Below are positions 44,275 to 52,960 of a DNA stretch of 64,000 nt, piece after piece (the first letter of the stretch is position 1; every line of letters begins with the position of its first letter). A program made the position numbers and the translations under genes. The notes under the pieces were generated by a model. It had not been told where the DNA came from, did not search any database, and saw only the letters and a program-made list of their open reading frames with translations. Source of the DNA: Gudongella sp049310905 (GTDB lineage: Bacteria; Bacillota; Clostridia; Tissierellales; Tissierellaceae). The stretch covers positions 6,105-70,104 of the forward strand of contig NZ_JBMEMN010000011.1 in NCBI RefSeq assembly GCF_049310905.1, written 5' to 3'.

Positions 44275-46092
44275 TTGAAACGATTTTTTAAGGGCATCAG
44301 CATATACCTTTTAATAGTTTTACTTATAATGTTTAGCGTAAGGATGTTCGGAACAGAAGTAGAACAGGTAACAGAACTGGACTTTACAGAGTTGGTGTCT
44401 AACATAAACGATGGAAGCATAACTAGAATTACATCAATTGGAAATACAGTCGAAGGAGAGCTGGAGGATGGAAGAAAATTCTCTGGAATATTGCCTGAAG
44501 AGGCTAGACTGACATTCTACCATGACTATATGAAGGAACTTGTTGACAGCGGTGAGCTGGTGTACGCTGCAGAGCAGGTACCTGAAACGCCCTGGTATAT
44601 AAACATGCTGCCCACACTAATGATTTTGGTTGTCTTTGGAGTTTTTTGGTTTGTATTTATGCAACAATCCCAAGGTGGCGGCGGTGGCGGAAAAGTCATG
44701 CAGTTTGGAAAGAGCAAGGCCAAGCTTGTTAAGATTGAAGAAGGAAAGCTTGTATCCTTTGATGAAGTTGCAGGTCTCGAGGAAGAAAAGGAAGAACTGC
44801 AGGAAATCGTAGATTTTCTAAGCGGACCAAAAAAATATATTGATATAGGTGCAAGAATACCAACAGGAGTACTTATGGTTGGACCTCCTGGAACAGGTAA
44901 GACCTACCTGAGTAAGGCAGTTGCCGGAGAAGCAGGGGTACCGTTTTTCACAATATCAGGATCTGATTTCGTGGAAATGTTTGTTGGAGTCGGAGCCAGT
45001 CGTGTAAGAGACCTGTTTGAGCAAGCCAAGAAAAATTCACCATGTATAGTTTTCATAGACGAAATCGATGCGGTTGGAAGAAGAAGAGGCGCTGGACTTG
45101 GTGGAGGACACGATGAAAGAGAGCAGACACTGAATCAGCTGCTTGTTGAGATGGATGGATTTGCGAAGAATGAAGGGATAATAGTAATGGCTGCAACAAA
45201 CAGAGCAGACATCCTTGACCCTGCACTTCTGAGACCGGGAAGATTTGACAGAACAATATATGTAGGACTTCCTGATATAAAAGGAAGAGAAGCAATACTG
45301 AAAGTACACACAAGGAAAAAACCTCTTGAAGATGATGTAGATCTAAGAGTTATTGCTAAAAGGACTCCAGGATTTACACCAGCTGATCTTGAGAATCTTG
45401 TAAATGAGGCAGCACTTCTGACAGCAAGATTCAACCTCAAGAAAATACCGATGCATTTGGTAGAGGAAGCATCAATAAAGGTACAAGCGGGTCCTGAGAA
45501 GAAAAGCAAGGTAATCAGTCCTCACGAGAAAAGGTTGACAGCCTTCCACGAAGCAGGGCATGCACTTACAGCAAGACTAATGCCTGGAACTGACCCTGTT
45601 CACCTTGTTACAATAATACCAAGGGGAATGGCAGGTGGCTTCACAGCATATATTCCTGAGGAAGACAGAAATTACCTCACAAAGAGGCAAATGGAAGATA
45701 GGCTTGTAATGTTGCTGGGAGGAAGGGTTACAGAAGCTCTTGTCCTGGAGGATATAAGTACTGGAGCTCAAAATGACATCGAAAGAGCGACTAAGCTTGC
45801 AAGATCAATGGTCACACACTATGGTATGAGTGACGTGCTTGGACCAATGACATACGGAACAGATGAAGAAGAGGTATTTGTAGGTAGAGACCTGAATCGA
45901 TCCAGGAACTATAGCGAGGATGTAGCTGCAGCTATAGACAAGGAGATGAGAAAAATAATTGATACTGCTTACCATAGAGCCGAATCACTGTTAAAAGATA
46001 ATATGGAAACACTTCATAGAATTGCGGAAGCATTGCTCGAGAAAGAGACAATAGATGCAAAAGAGTTTGAAGAACTTTTCCAAGGAAATTAA
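44275..46092 (+). CDS. ftsH: ATP-dependent zinc metalloprotease FtsH
   Basis: About 605 residues. Two membrane helices flank a short external domain (about residues 8-120), then a glycine-rich linker, AAA+ domain with Walker A GPPGTGKT (203-210), Walker B FIDEIDAVGRRRG, SRH MAATNRADILDPALLRPGRF, and the zinc site HEAGH (425-429) with a later acidic ligand near TGAQNDIERAT. It degrades membrane and regulatory proteins. The start is TTG 44275 with AGGGAGG upstream; the earlier ATG at 44203 would add a non-family extension. Confidence 0.96.
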   Translation: MKRFFKGISIYLLIVLLIMFSVRMFGTEVEQVTELDFTELVSNINDGSITRITSIGNTVEGELEDGRKFSGILPEEARLTFYHDYMKELVDSGELVYAAEQVPETPWYINMLPTLMILVVFGVFWFVFMQQSQGGGGGGKVMQFGKSKAKLVKIEEGKLVSFDEVAGLEEEKEELQEIVDFLSGPKKYIDIGARIPTGVLMVGPPGTGKTYLSKAVAGEAGVPFFTISGSDFVEMFVGVGASRVRDLFEQAKKNSPCIVFIDEIDAVGRRRGAGLGGGHDEREQTLNQLLVEMDGFAKNEGIIVMAATNRADILDPALLRPGRFDRTIYVGLPDIKGREAILKVHTRKKPLEDDVDLRVIAKRTPGFTPADLENLVNEAALLTARFNLKKIPMHLVEEASIKVQAGPEKKSKVISPHEKRLTAFHEAGHALTARLMPGTDPVHLVTIIPRGMAGGFTAYIPEEDRNYLTKRQMEDRLVMLLGGRVTEALVLEDISTGAQNDIERATKLARSMVTHYGMSDVLGPMTYGTDEEEVFVGRDLNRSRNYSEDVAAAIDKEMRKIIDTAYHRAESLLKDNMETLHRIAEALLEKETIDAKEFEELFQGN

Positions 46093-46093
46093 C

Positions 46094-46124
46094 GCAGGAC
46101 CCCTTTATTGGGGGCCTGCTTTTC
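46094..46124 (+). terminator. Rho-independent terminator after ftsH
   Basis: A 10-bp stem with one mismatch (46094-46103 with 46110-46119) followed by TTTT. Confidence 0.8.
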
Positions 46125-46189
46125 CCATGTCTTGACATATAATAATTGATAAATATAAAAATAAATTCAAATGTGGAAGGTGAATAATT

Positions 46190-46999
46190 TTGGAAAAATT
46201 AATTATTACAGTGGCATCCGTGGGCTCTTTACCTACTAAAAAAGAAACACCTTATGTACCCATAACTCCTGATGAAATAGCACAGGATGCATTAGAATGT
46301 TATGAGGCTGGAGCAACCGTTTTACATGTTCACGCAAGAACTCCATCAGGAGATAATACTCATGACGTAGCTTTGTTTGAAGAGATTCATGAAAAAGTAA
46401 AAAATAAAGTGCCAGAAATGATAGTCCAGATATCGACAGGTGGCAGAGCAGGGTTGGGGTTTGAGAGTAGGAATAGAGGGTTATTTGCTAATCCTGAAAT
46501 GGCAAGCCTAACTACAGGGTCCGTTAATTTTCCAAATATGGTTTATGAAAACTCTCCAATATTGGTAAGAGAACTTGCCATAATGATGGCAGAGAGAAAT
46601 ATAAAACCTGAGATAGAAATTTTTGATACTAGTATGATAAAACCGGCATTGGAATTATGTGAGGAAGGCATCATAAAGGAACCTTTGTATTTCAACTTCA
46701 TCATGGGATTGAAGGGTGCGCAGGATGCTAAGTTTTCTCAATTAAGTCATTTGCTTAGTTTAATACCAAAAGATTCACAATGGAATATTTCAGGAGTTGG
46801 TAGACATCAAATATTTACATCTTTTTTAGGTATATGTTTAGGTGGTCATGTAAGAGTGGGCTTAGAAGATAATATTTATTATAGTAAGGGTGTACTTGCT
46901 AGAAATTCTGATTTAGTAAAACGTGTTGTTAGATTATCAAAGGAATATGGGAGAGAAATTGCTACGGCTAGTGAAGCCAGAGAAATCTTAAAATTGTAG
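46190..46999 (+). CDS. Beta-keto acid cleavage enzyme (BKACE/Kce family)
   Basis: 269 residues, DUF849. Members cleave beta-keto acids with acetyl-CoA; the founding activity is 3-keto-5-aminohexanoate cleavage in lysine fermentation. Visible: VTVASVGSLPT-like start (ITVASVGSLPTKK), the zinc ligands H46/H48 area in VLHVHARTPSGD, QISTGGRAGLG, SLTTGSVNFP, and the C-terminal HVRVGLEDNIYYSKG. The start is TTG 46190 after GGAAGGTG. The other lysine-fermentation genes (aminomutase, dehydrogenase, ammonia-lyase) are not nearby, so the substrate is open. Its base composition is more AT-rich than that of its neighbours, hinting at a separate origin. Confidence 0.88.
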   Translation: MEKLIITVASVGSLPTKKETPYVPITPDEIAQDALECYEAGATVLHVHARTPSGDNTHDVALFEEIHEKVKNKVPEMIVQISTGGRAGLGFESRNRGLFANPEMASLTTGSVNFPNMVYENSPILVRELAIMMAERNIKPEIEIFDTSMIKPALELCEEGIIKEPLYFNFIMGLKGAQDAKFSQLSHLLSLIPKDSQWNISGVGRHQIFTSFLGICLGGHVRVGLEDNIYYSKGVLARNSDLVKRVVRLSKEYGREIATASEAREILKL

Positions 47000-47122
47000 T
47001 GTGTTTTGAAAAAGAAAGTAGAATTGATACTAAAATATAATATCAAAATGCTTTTTTGGTGGTATTATATTCTTATGCTTTCTGCAATTTTACATTCATA
47101 ATTTAAAATTGTTGAATATTAT

Positions 47123-47153
47123 ATTGCAATTATGCAATAAGTTCTAATATAAT
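47123..47153 (+). promoter_or_regulatory. Promoter of the methylmalonyl-CoA operon with overlapping inverted repeat
   Basis: TTGCAA (47124-47129) and TATAAT (47148-47153), 18-base spacer. The -35 is inside the inverted repeat ATTGCA-N4-TGCAAT (47123-47138), a candidate operator. The gene starts 36 bases after the -10. Confidence 0.6.
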
Positions 47154-47188
47154 AGGGGTTATGGAAGGTACCAATATGAGGAGGTAAA

Positions 47189-48868
47189 ATGATGTACGAT
47201 GAAAAAAAGCTAGAGCAAATTAAATCGTCTTTCAAGGACTGGGATGAAATAGTCGCAAAGCAGCTTGAAAAACATCCTGAAATGAAGGAAACCTTTGCAA
47301 CTGGTTCAGACAAAACAGTTAAAAGGCTTTACACGCCACTAGACACATCAGAACTGGATTATGAAAAGGATCTTGGCTACCCTGGTGAGTACCCATATAC
47401 AAGAGGAGTACAACCAACGATGTATAGGGGAAGATTTTGGACAATGAGACAGTATGCAGGATTTGCAAGTGCAGAAGAGTCAAACAACAGATACAAGTAT
47501 CTTCTTGACCAAGGTCAGACAGGACTGAGTGTTGCCTTTGACCTGCCAACACAGATTGGTTATGACTCAGACCACGTATTATCAGAGGGAGAAGTAGGAA
47601 AAGTCGGGGTTGCAATAGATTCACTTAAAGATATGGAAATTTTATTTGATGGAATACCATTGGACAAAGTCAGTACATCAATGACAATAAATGCCCCTGC
47701 AAGCGTTTTACTTGCTATGTACATTGCAGTGGCCGAAAAGCAAGGAGTATCTCCGGGACAACTAAGAGGTACCATACAAAATGATATCTTGAAAGAGTAC
47801 ATTGCCCGTGGAACCTATATATTCCCGGTTGAGGAATCAATGAGACTGATAACCAATATTTTTGAGTATTGCTCAAAGGAAGTTCCACAGTGGAATACAA
47901 TAAGCATAAGTGGATATCACATAAGAGAGGCTGGTTCAACAGCAGCTCAGGAAGTAGCGTTTACACTTGCAGATGGAATTGCATATGTTGATGCAGCAAT
48001 TAAAGCAGGACTTGACGTAGATGATTTTGCACCTAGATTGTCATTCTTCTTTAATGCTCATAACGATCTTCTTGAGGAAGTTTCAAAGTATAGAGCTGCA
48101 AGAAGACTTTGGGCAAGAATCATGAAAGAGAGATTTGGAGCAAAAAAAGAAAAGTCACTCCAACTTAAGTTCCACACTCAGACTGCAGGATCAACACTAA
48201 CTGCACAACAGTCTGACAACAACATTGTAAGAGTTGCAATACAAACATTGGCAGCGGTACTTGGTGGAACACAGTCACTACATACAAACTCAAGGGATGA
48301 GGCACTTGCACTTCCAACAGAGGACTCAGTCAGAATTGCATTGAGAACACAGCAGATTGTGGCACATGAATCAGGAGTTATAGAGACAGTCGACCCATTG
48401 GCAGGATCCTACTATATTGAGAGTCTTACCAATGACATTGAAAAGGAAGCAATGGATTACATTGAGAAGATAGACAATCTTGGCGGAGCGCCGAAAGCAA
48501 TTGAAAAGGGTTTCATTCAAAAAGAGATTCAAAACTCAGCGTACAAGTATCAGATGCAGGTTGAAAGTCTTGAGAAAATTGTTGTAGGAGTAAACAAATT
48601 CAGAATCGAAGAAACAGATAAGAAAGAACTTCTTAAAGTCGATCCACACGTGGAGCTTATGCAAAAGAAGAAGATCGAAAGGCTTAAGAGTACCAGAGAC
48701 AACGATAAGGTTCAAAATACTCTTGATATCTTGAAATCAAAGGCTGAAACTGATGAGAACCTTATGCCGTTTATAATTGATGCAGTTAAGGAATATGCAA
48801 CATTGGGAGAAGTTTGTGGAGTTCTGAGAGAAGTTTTCGGAGAGTATGAGCAATCTGTAATATTATAG
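47189..48868 (+). CDS. mcmA1: Methylmalonyl-CoA mutase, catalytic subunit
   Basis: 559 residues, the large chain of the split mutase that lacks the B12 domain. It isomerises succinyl-CoA and (R)-methylmalonyl-CoA by a radical mechanism. Residue numbers coincide with the Propionibacterium enzyme: R82, T85, R87 and Y89 in RGRFWTMRQYAGF, Q197 and R207 in TIQNDILKEYIARG, and H244 in SGYHIREAG. Y89 and R207 distinguish methylmalonyl-CoA mutase from isobutyryl-CoA mutase, which has Phe and Gln there. AGGAGG precedes tandem ATGs. It opens an operon with the B12 subunit, GTPase, epimerase and decarboxylase. Confidence 0.96.
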   Translation: MMYDEKKLEQIKSSFKDWDEIVAKQLEKHPEMKETFATGSDKTVKRLYTPLDTSELDYEKDLGYPGEYPYTRGVQPTMYRGRFWTMRQYAGFASAEESNNRYKYLLDQGQTGLSVAFDLPTQIGYDSDHVLSEGEVGKVGVAIDSLKDMEILFDGIPLDKVSTSMTINAPASVLLAMYIAVAEKQGVSPGQLRGTIQNDILKEYIARGTYIFPVEESMRLITNIFEYCSKEVPQWNTISISGYHIREAGSTAAQEVAFTLADGIAYVDAAIKAGLDVDDFAPRLSFFFNAHNDLLEEVSKYRAARRLWARIMKERFGAKKEKSLQLKFHTQTAGSTLTAQQSDNNIVRVAIQTLAAVLGGTQSLHTNSRDEALALPTEDSVRIALRTQQIVAHESGVIETVDPLAGSYYIESLTNDIEKEAMDYIEKIDNLGGAPKAIEKGFIQKEIQNSAYKYQMQVESLEKIVVGVNKFRIEETDKKELLKVDPHVELMQKKKIERLKSTRDNDKVQNTLDILKSKAETDENLMPFIIDAVKEYATLGEVCGVLREVFGEYEQSVIL

Positions 48869-48886
48869 TTATGAGGAGGAAGTCAA

Positions 48887-49282
48887 ATGGATAAACCCAT
48901 TAGAGTACTTGTGGCAAAGCCAGGATTGGATGGACATGACAGGGGAGCAAAAGTTATAGCCAGAGCACTTAGAGATGCAGGAATGGAAGTAATTTATACA
49001 GGTTTAAGACAAACACCAGAGCAGATAGTAGCTGCTGCAGTTCAGGAGGATGTAGATGTCGTTGCATTGAGCATTCTATCAGGTGCACATAACCATCTGT
49101 TCCCTAAAGTGGTAAGACTTCTAAAGGAAGAGGGAATTGAGGATGTTTTGGTACTTGGCGGAGGTGTAATACCAGAGGATGACATACCTGGATTAAAGGA
49201 AGCCGGAGTCGAGGGGATTTTCACACCTGGAACACCAACCAAGGAAGTTATAGAGTTCATTAAGGGAAACGTTAAGAAATAA
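48887..49282 (+). CDS. mcmA2: Methylmalonyl-CoA mutase, B12-binding subunit
   Basis: 131 residues forming a single cobalamin-binding Rossmann domain. The base-off/His-on motif is AKPGLDGHDRGAKVIARAL (D-x-H-x-x-G), with SILSGAHNHLFP and LVLGGGVIPEDD forming the rest of the nucleotide-tail pocket. It supplies adenosylcobalamin to the catalytic chain encoded 18 bases upstream. GAGGAGG precedes ATG 48887. Split mutases of this kind are common in clostridia and archaea. Confidence 0.95.
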   Translation: MDKPIRVLVAKPGLDGHDRGAKVIARALRDAGMEVIYTGLRQTPEQIVAAAVQEDVDVVALSILSGAHNHLFPKVVRLLKEEGIEDVLVLGGGVIPEDDIPGLKEAGVEGIFTPGTPTKEVIEFIKGNVKK

Positions 49283-49297
49283 TAGGTGGTGTTTTAA

Positions 49298-50233
49298 TTG
49301 AATATTGAAGAAAGGCTTCTTAAAGGTGATAAAAGAGCCTGTGCACGCCTGATATCCTTGCTCGAAAACAATGATGAACAGGCAGTGAATATCATAAAGA
49401 GACAATATCACAAGACCGGTAACGCCTATGTAATTGGAGTTACCGGTTCTCCGGGAAGTGGTAAATCGACACTTACAGACAGACTGACAAAAGAATTGAG
49501 AGCTCAAGGAAAAAAGATAGGGATACTTGCAGTTGATCCTACAAGCCCCTTTAGTGGTGGTGCAATTCTTGGAGATAGAATCAGGATGTCAGACCTTGCC
49601 CTCGATAAGGATGTATTTATCAGAAGCATGGGCACAAGAGGTTACCTGGGTGGAATTTCAAAGGCAACCTGGGGAGCTGTAAAGGCATTGGATATATATG
49701 GTTGTGACTATATTTTTATTGAAACTGTAGGTGTAGGTCAATCGGAAATTGATATTGTGAAGATGGCAGACACAGTTCTTATGGTAATGGTCCCCAATAT
49801 GGGAGATGACATACAGGCAATAAAGGCAGGAATAATGGAAATCGCAGATGTATTTGCAATAAACAAATCAGATTTGGATGGTGCAGACAAAACAAAACTG
49901 GAAATTGAGATGAACTTGGACCTGAATGAGAAAAGTGACTACAGAGCACCAGTGGAGCAGGTATCTGCTATTAAAAATGAAGATATCGACGTTTTGCTCC
50001 AAAAGATAATGAACCATGAGAACTATCTGAAGGAGACAGGAAAGCTTCATGAAAGAAGAAGAAGAAATCTTAAGGTTGAGATTGTTCAGCTTGTGGAGGA
50101 AGAGCTTCTGAAGTTAATCATGGATAAGGCACTTGAAGGGGATCTTTTAGAGGAACTTTCTCATGAGGTGGAAAAGAGAAAGCAGGACCCATACACTGCC
50201 AAGGAAAAGATAATATCCCTAATCAGGGAGTAG
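49298..50233 (+). CDS. meaB: Methylmalonyl-CoA mutase-associated GTPase MeaB
   Basis: 311 residues, G3E P-loop GTPase. Walker A GVTGSPGSGKSTLTDRL, the DPTSPFSGGAILGDRIRM switch region, ETVGVGQSE and the base-recognition NKSD are seen; the C-terminal helical dimerisation arm follows. It guards and reloads cofactor in the mutase. The start is TTG 49298 after TAGGTGG. Direct neighbours are mutase and epimerase. Confidence 0.95.
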   Translation: MNIEERLLKGDKRACARLISLLENNDEQAVNIIKRQYHKTGNAYVIGVTGSPGSGKSTLTDRLTKELRAQGKKIGILAVDPTSPFSGGAILGDRIRMSDLALDKDVFIRSMGTRGYLGGISKATWGAVKALDIYGCDYIFIETVGVGQSEIDIVKMADTVLMVMVPNMGDDIQAIKAGIMEIADVFAINKSDLDGADKTKLEIEMNLDLNEKSDYRAPVEQVSAIKNEDIDVLLQKIMNHENYLKETGKLHERRRRNLKVEIVQLVEEELLKLIMDKALEGDLLEELSHEVEKRKQDPYTAKEKIISLIRE

Positions 50234-50251
50234 ATGTGAGGAGGAAAATCT

Positions 50252-50653
50252 GTGGTAACTAAAATAGATCACATTGGAATAGCTGTAAAAAACCTTGACG
50301 AAACATTGAAATTCTATGAAGATGTAATGGGGATAAAATGTACAAGCAAGGAAGAAGTTGAGGAACAAAAAGTTAGAGTTGCATTTTTACCAGTAGGAGA
50401 TTCAGAAGTAGAGCTTTTGGAGTCTACGACCGAGGATGGACCGGTAGCAAAGTTTATTGAGAAGCGTGGAGAAGGAGTTCAACACATAGCTTTCAAGGTA
50501 GACAACATTGAAGAAGCCATCAAGGATCTTCAGGAAAAGGGTGTAAGACTAATCGATGAGAAGCCTAGATACGGCGCAGGTGGGGCGAGAATCGCTTTCC
50601 TTCACCCAAAATCAACATCTGGCGTTCTTATAGAAATCAGCGAGAGAGACTAA
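50252..50653 (+). CDS. mce: Methylmalonyl-CoA epimerase
   Basis: 133 residues of the vicinal-oxygen-chelate fold in two repeats. Metal-binding IDHIGIAVKNLDE, the central SEVELLESTTEDGP, and GVQHIAFKVDNIEEA mark the family. Converts (R)- to (S)-methylmalonyl-CoA, the isomer used by the decarboxylase. GTG 50252 with GGAGG eight bases upstream. Confidence 0.95.
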   Translation: MVTKIDHIGIAVKNLDETLKFYEDVMGIKCTSKEEVEEQKVRVAFLPVGDSEVELLESTTEDGPVAKFIEKRGEGVQHIAFKVDNIEEAIKDLQEKGVRLIDEKPRYGAGGARIAFLHPKSTSGVLIEISERD

Positions 50654-50672
50654 GTACATTAGGAGGATGAAA

Positions 50673-52217
50673 ATGAGCGATAAGATTCAAGATCTTCTCG
50701 AAGCTAAAAGAAAAATCAAGCTTGGAGGCGGAGAAAAAAGAATAGAAAAGCAACACAGCTCAGGAAAAATGACAGCAAGGGAAAGAATCAACTACCTATT
50801 TGATGAGGGAAGCTTTGTTGAACTGGACGCATTTGTTAAGCACAGAGCAACAAACTTCAATATGGGAAAAGTTCATGCCGAAGCAGATGGAGTGGTAACA
50901 GGCTACGGAACAGTAGACGGAAGATTGGTTTATGTATATGCTCAGGATTTCACAGTAATCGGAGGATCACTTGGAGAAATGCATGCAGCAAAGATAAATA
51001 AGGTTCAGGATATGGCCCTTAAAATGGGTGCGCCAATAGTTGGAATCAACGACTCAGGTGGAGCAAGAATCCAGGAGGGAGTAGACGCCCTGTCAGGATA
51101 CGGAAAAATATTCTACAGAAACACAATATCCTCAGGAGTAATCCCACAGATATCAGCAATAATGGGACCAAGTGCAGGAGGAGCGGTTTACTCACCTGCC
51201 ATAACAGACTTCATCTTTATGACTGACAAGACAAGCATGATGTTTATAACAGGACCTCAGGTAATCAAGTCAGTAACAGGAGAGGAAGTAAGCCAGGAAG
51301 CTCTTGGAGGAGCAAATACCCACAACAAGAAGAGTGGAGTCGCACACTTTATCGACAAGACAGAACAGGAATCACTGGATAAGATAATAGAGTTGTTGGG
51401 CTTCTTACCTTCAAACAACATGGAGCAGCCACCAGCTTATGAAGTAGTAGATGACATAAACAGAGTGGATGAAGAGCTTAATGAAGTAGTACCGCAAAAC
51501 CCAAACAAGCCTTATGATATGAAAAAAGTAATAGAAATGATAGCGGATGATAACCACTTCTTTGAGGTGCAACCACTGTATGCACAGAACATAATAACAG
51601 GATATATCAGACTAAACGGAAAAACTGTAGGAGTGGTTGCAAACCAGCCGAAGATTCTTGCAGGATGCCTGGATATAAACGCATCAGACAAAGCAGGAAG
51701 ATTCATAAGAACTTGTGATGCCTTCAACATACCTTTACTTAATCTAGTAGATGTACCAGGATTCCTTCCAGGAGTTGGACAGGAACATGGTGGAATCATA
51801 AGACACGGAGCAAAGATGCTATACGCTTACTCAGAGGCAACAGTGCCAAAAGTAACAATGATAGTTAGAAAAGCCTACGGAGGAGCATATCTTGCAATGT
51901 GTAGTAAAGACCTTGGAGCAGACCAGGTGTTTGCATGGCCAAATGCTGAGATAGCTGTAATGGGACCGGACGGAGCTGCAAACATAATTTTCAAGAATGA
52001 AATATCAGAATCAGATGACCCAGTGGCAACAAGAGCAGAAAAAATTGAAGAGTACAGAGACACAGTAGCAAATCCATACATCGCAGCACAAAGAGGATTT
52101 GTTGATGATGTAATAGTGCCAAGTCACTCAAGACCAAGACTTATAAGTGCATTTGATATGTTAGAGACTAAGAGAGAGACCCGACCAAGTAAAAAACACG
52201 GCAACCTGCCAGTATAG
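50673..52217 (+). CDS. mmdA: Methylmalonyl-CoA decarboxylase, carboxyltransferase (alpha) subunit
   Basis: 514 residues, the acyl-CoA carboxyltransferase fold in two crotonase-like halves. GKMTARERINYLFDEGSFVE, the oxyanion regions INDSGGARIQEGVDALSGYG and VDVPGFLPGVGQEHGGIIRHG, and the late AEIAVMGPDGAANI mark the propionyl/methylmalonyl-CoA type. It moves CO2 from methylmalonyl-CoA to biotin on the carrier subunit. ATG 50673 is six bases after AGGAGG; ATG 50667 is adjacent. With the membrane subunits downstream, the decarboxylase assignment is firmer than the propionyl-CoA carboxylase one. Confidence 0.93.
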   Translation: MSDKIQDLLEAKRKIKLGGGEKRIEKQHSSGKMTARERINYLFDEGSFVELDAFVKHRATNFNMGKVHAEADGVVTGYGTVDGRLVYVYAQDFTVIGGSLGEMHAAKINKVQDMALKMGAPIVGINDSGGARIQEGVDALSGYGKIFYRNTISSGVIPQISAIMGPSAGGAVYSPAITDFIFMTDKTSMMFITGPQVIKSVTGEEVSQEALGGANTHNKKSGVAHFIDKTEQESLDKIIELLGFLPSNNMEQPPAYEVVDDINRVDEELNEVVPQNPNKPYDMKKVIEMIADDNHFFEVQPLYAQNIITGYIRLNGKTVGVVANQPKILAGCLDINASDKAGRFIRTCDAFNIPLLNLVDVPGFLPGVGQEHGGIIRHGAKMLYAYSEATVPKVTMIVRKAYGGAYLAMCSKDLGADQVFAWPNAEIAVMGPDGAANIIFKNEISESDDPVATRAEKIEEYRDTVANPYIAAQRGFVDDVIVPSHSRPRLISAFDMLETKRETRPSKKHGNLPV

Positions 52218-52229
52218 GGAGGAAAAACC

Positions 52230-52598
52230 ATGGGAAATGAAGTAACGATGGGAGAAGCGCTGGTTGTAACTGTTGTTAGTATGGGAGTAGTATTTATTGT
52301 TCTGATACTGATTTCGCTGACAATTGGTTTTCTAAAATCAATGGAAGTTGGTAAAAAAGAAACAAAAAAAGTTGCCCCGGTAAAACAAGAAAAGCCAGTC
52401 AAGAATGAAACAACAGCAGCTGCACAAACATCAGAAGAGGATGAAGAAGAGCTGATAGCAGTAATAACAGCAGCTGTAGCAAACAGTCTAGGAGTGGACA
52501 TACCAGAAATATATATCAGCAGCATAAGAAGAACCCCACAGGCAACAACAGTTTGGAGAGAAATCGGAAAACAGGAACAGATAATGGGGAGAATGTAG
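52230..52598 (+). CDS. Sodium pump decarboxylase small subunit (OadG/MmdD type)
   Basis: 122 residues. One N-terminal membrane helix (VVTVVSMGVVFIVLILISLTI), a Lys/Val/Ala/Pro-rich linker, and a short C-terminal segment (VITAAVANSLGVDIPEIYIS) that fits the delta subunit of methylmalonyl-CoA decarboxylase or gamma of oxaloacetate decarboxylase. It helps assemble the cytosolic and membrane parts. Twelve bases separate it from mmdA. An unusual 362-base non-coding stretch follows. Confidence 0.88.
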   Translation: MGNEVTMGEALVVTVVSMGVVFIVLILISLTIGFLKSMEVGKKETKKVAPVKQEKPVKNETTAAAQTSEEDEEELIAVITAAVANSLGVDIPEIYISSIRRTPQATTVWREIGKQEQIMGRM

Positions 52599-52960
52599 TA
52601 ATTAAGTCAGGCGAAAGTATAAAGTAAAATTAGAATGAGTAAAGTTAATCTTAAGAAAAGTCATGATGAATAAGTGATCATATGGAAAGATCAGCTTGAT
52701 TTAACACATGAAGTGAGAAAATCAGACTGACTTGCGTGATTACCACTTAAGTTAATAGTTACTTGACTGCAAAAGAACGAAAATATATTACTGACCAAAT
52801 GCAAGCTCAATCGATAGCAAGTCAATTTTCGAAACGAGTGTGATAAATCTCTGATCTTGAATCAGAGAACGCTTCATCGGACTTTTCGAGAGTAGACTAT
52901 ACGAAAACAAAGAAATCAATTGAGAATGAATAATAATAACCTAAAAACGGAGGAGAAATA
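52599..52960 (+). other. Unexplained 362-nt non-coding stretch inside the decarboxylase operon
   Basis: No sizeable open frame, no T-run terminator and no strong promoter seen. It holds inverted repeats: TCTCTGAT (52848-52855) with ATCAGAGA (52861-52868), TGATC/GATCA at 52675-52679 and 52689-52693, AAGTCAG (52604-52610) with CTGACTT (52727-52733), and TTAATCTTAAG (52645-52655) with CTTAAGTTAA (52746-52755). The last two cross, as in a pseudoknot. The gap ends in GGAGGAG before the biotin-carrier gene. Function unknown. Confidence 0.5.

Noticed and set aside
52599..52960. A hidden short gene in the decarboxylase-operon gap.
   Set aside because: All frames close quickly and no ribosome site with a downstream start is convincing apart from that of the biotin-carrier gene.
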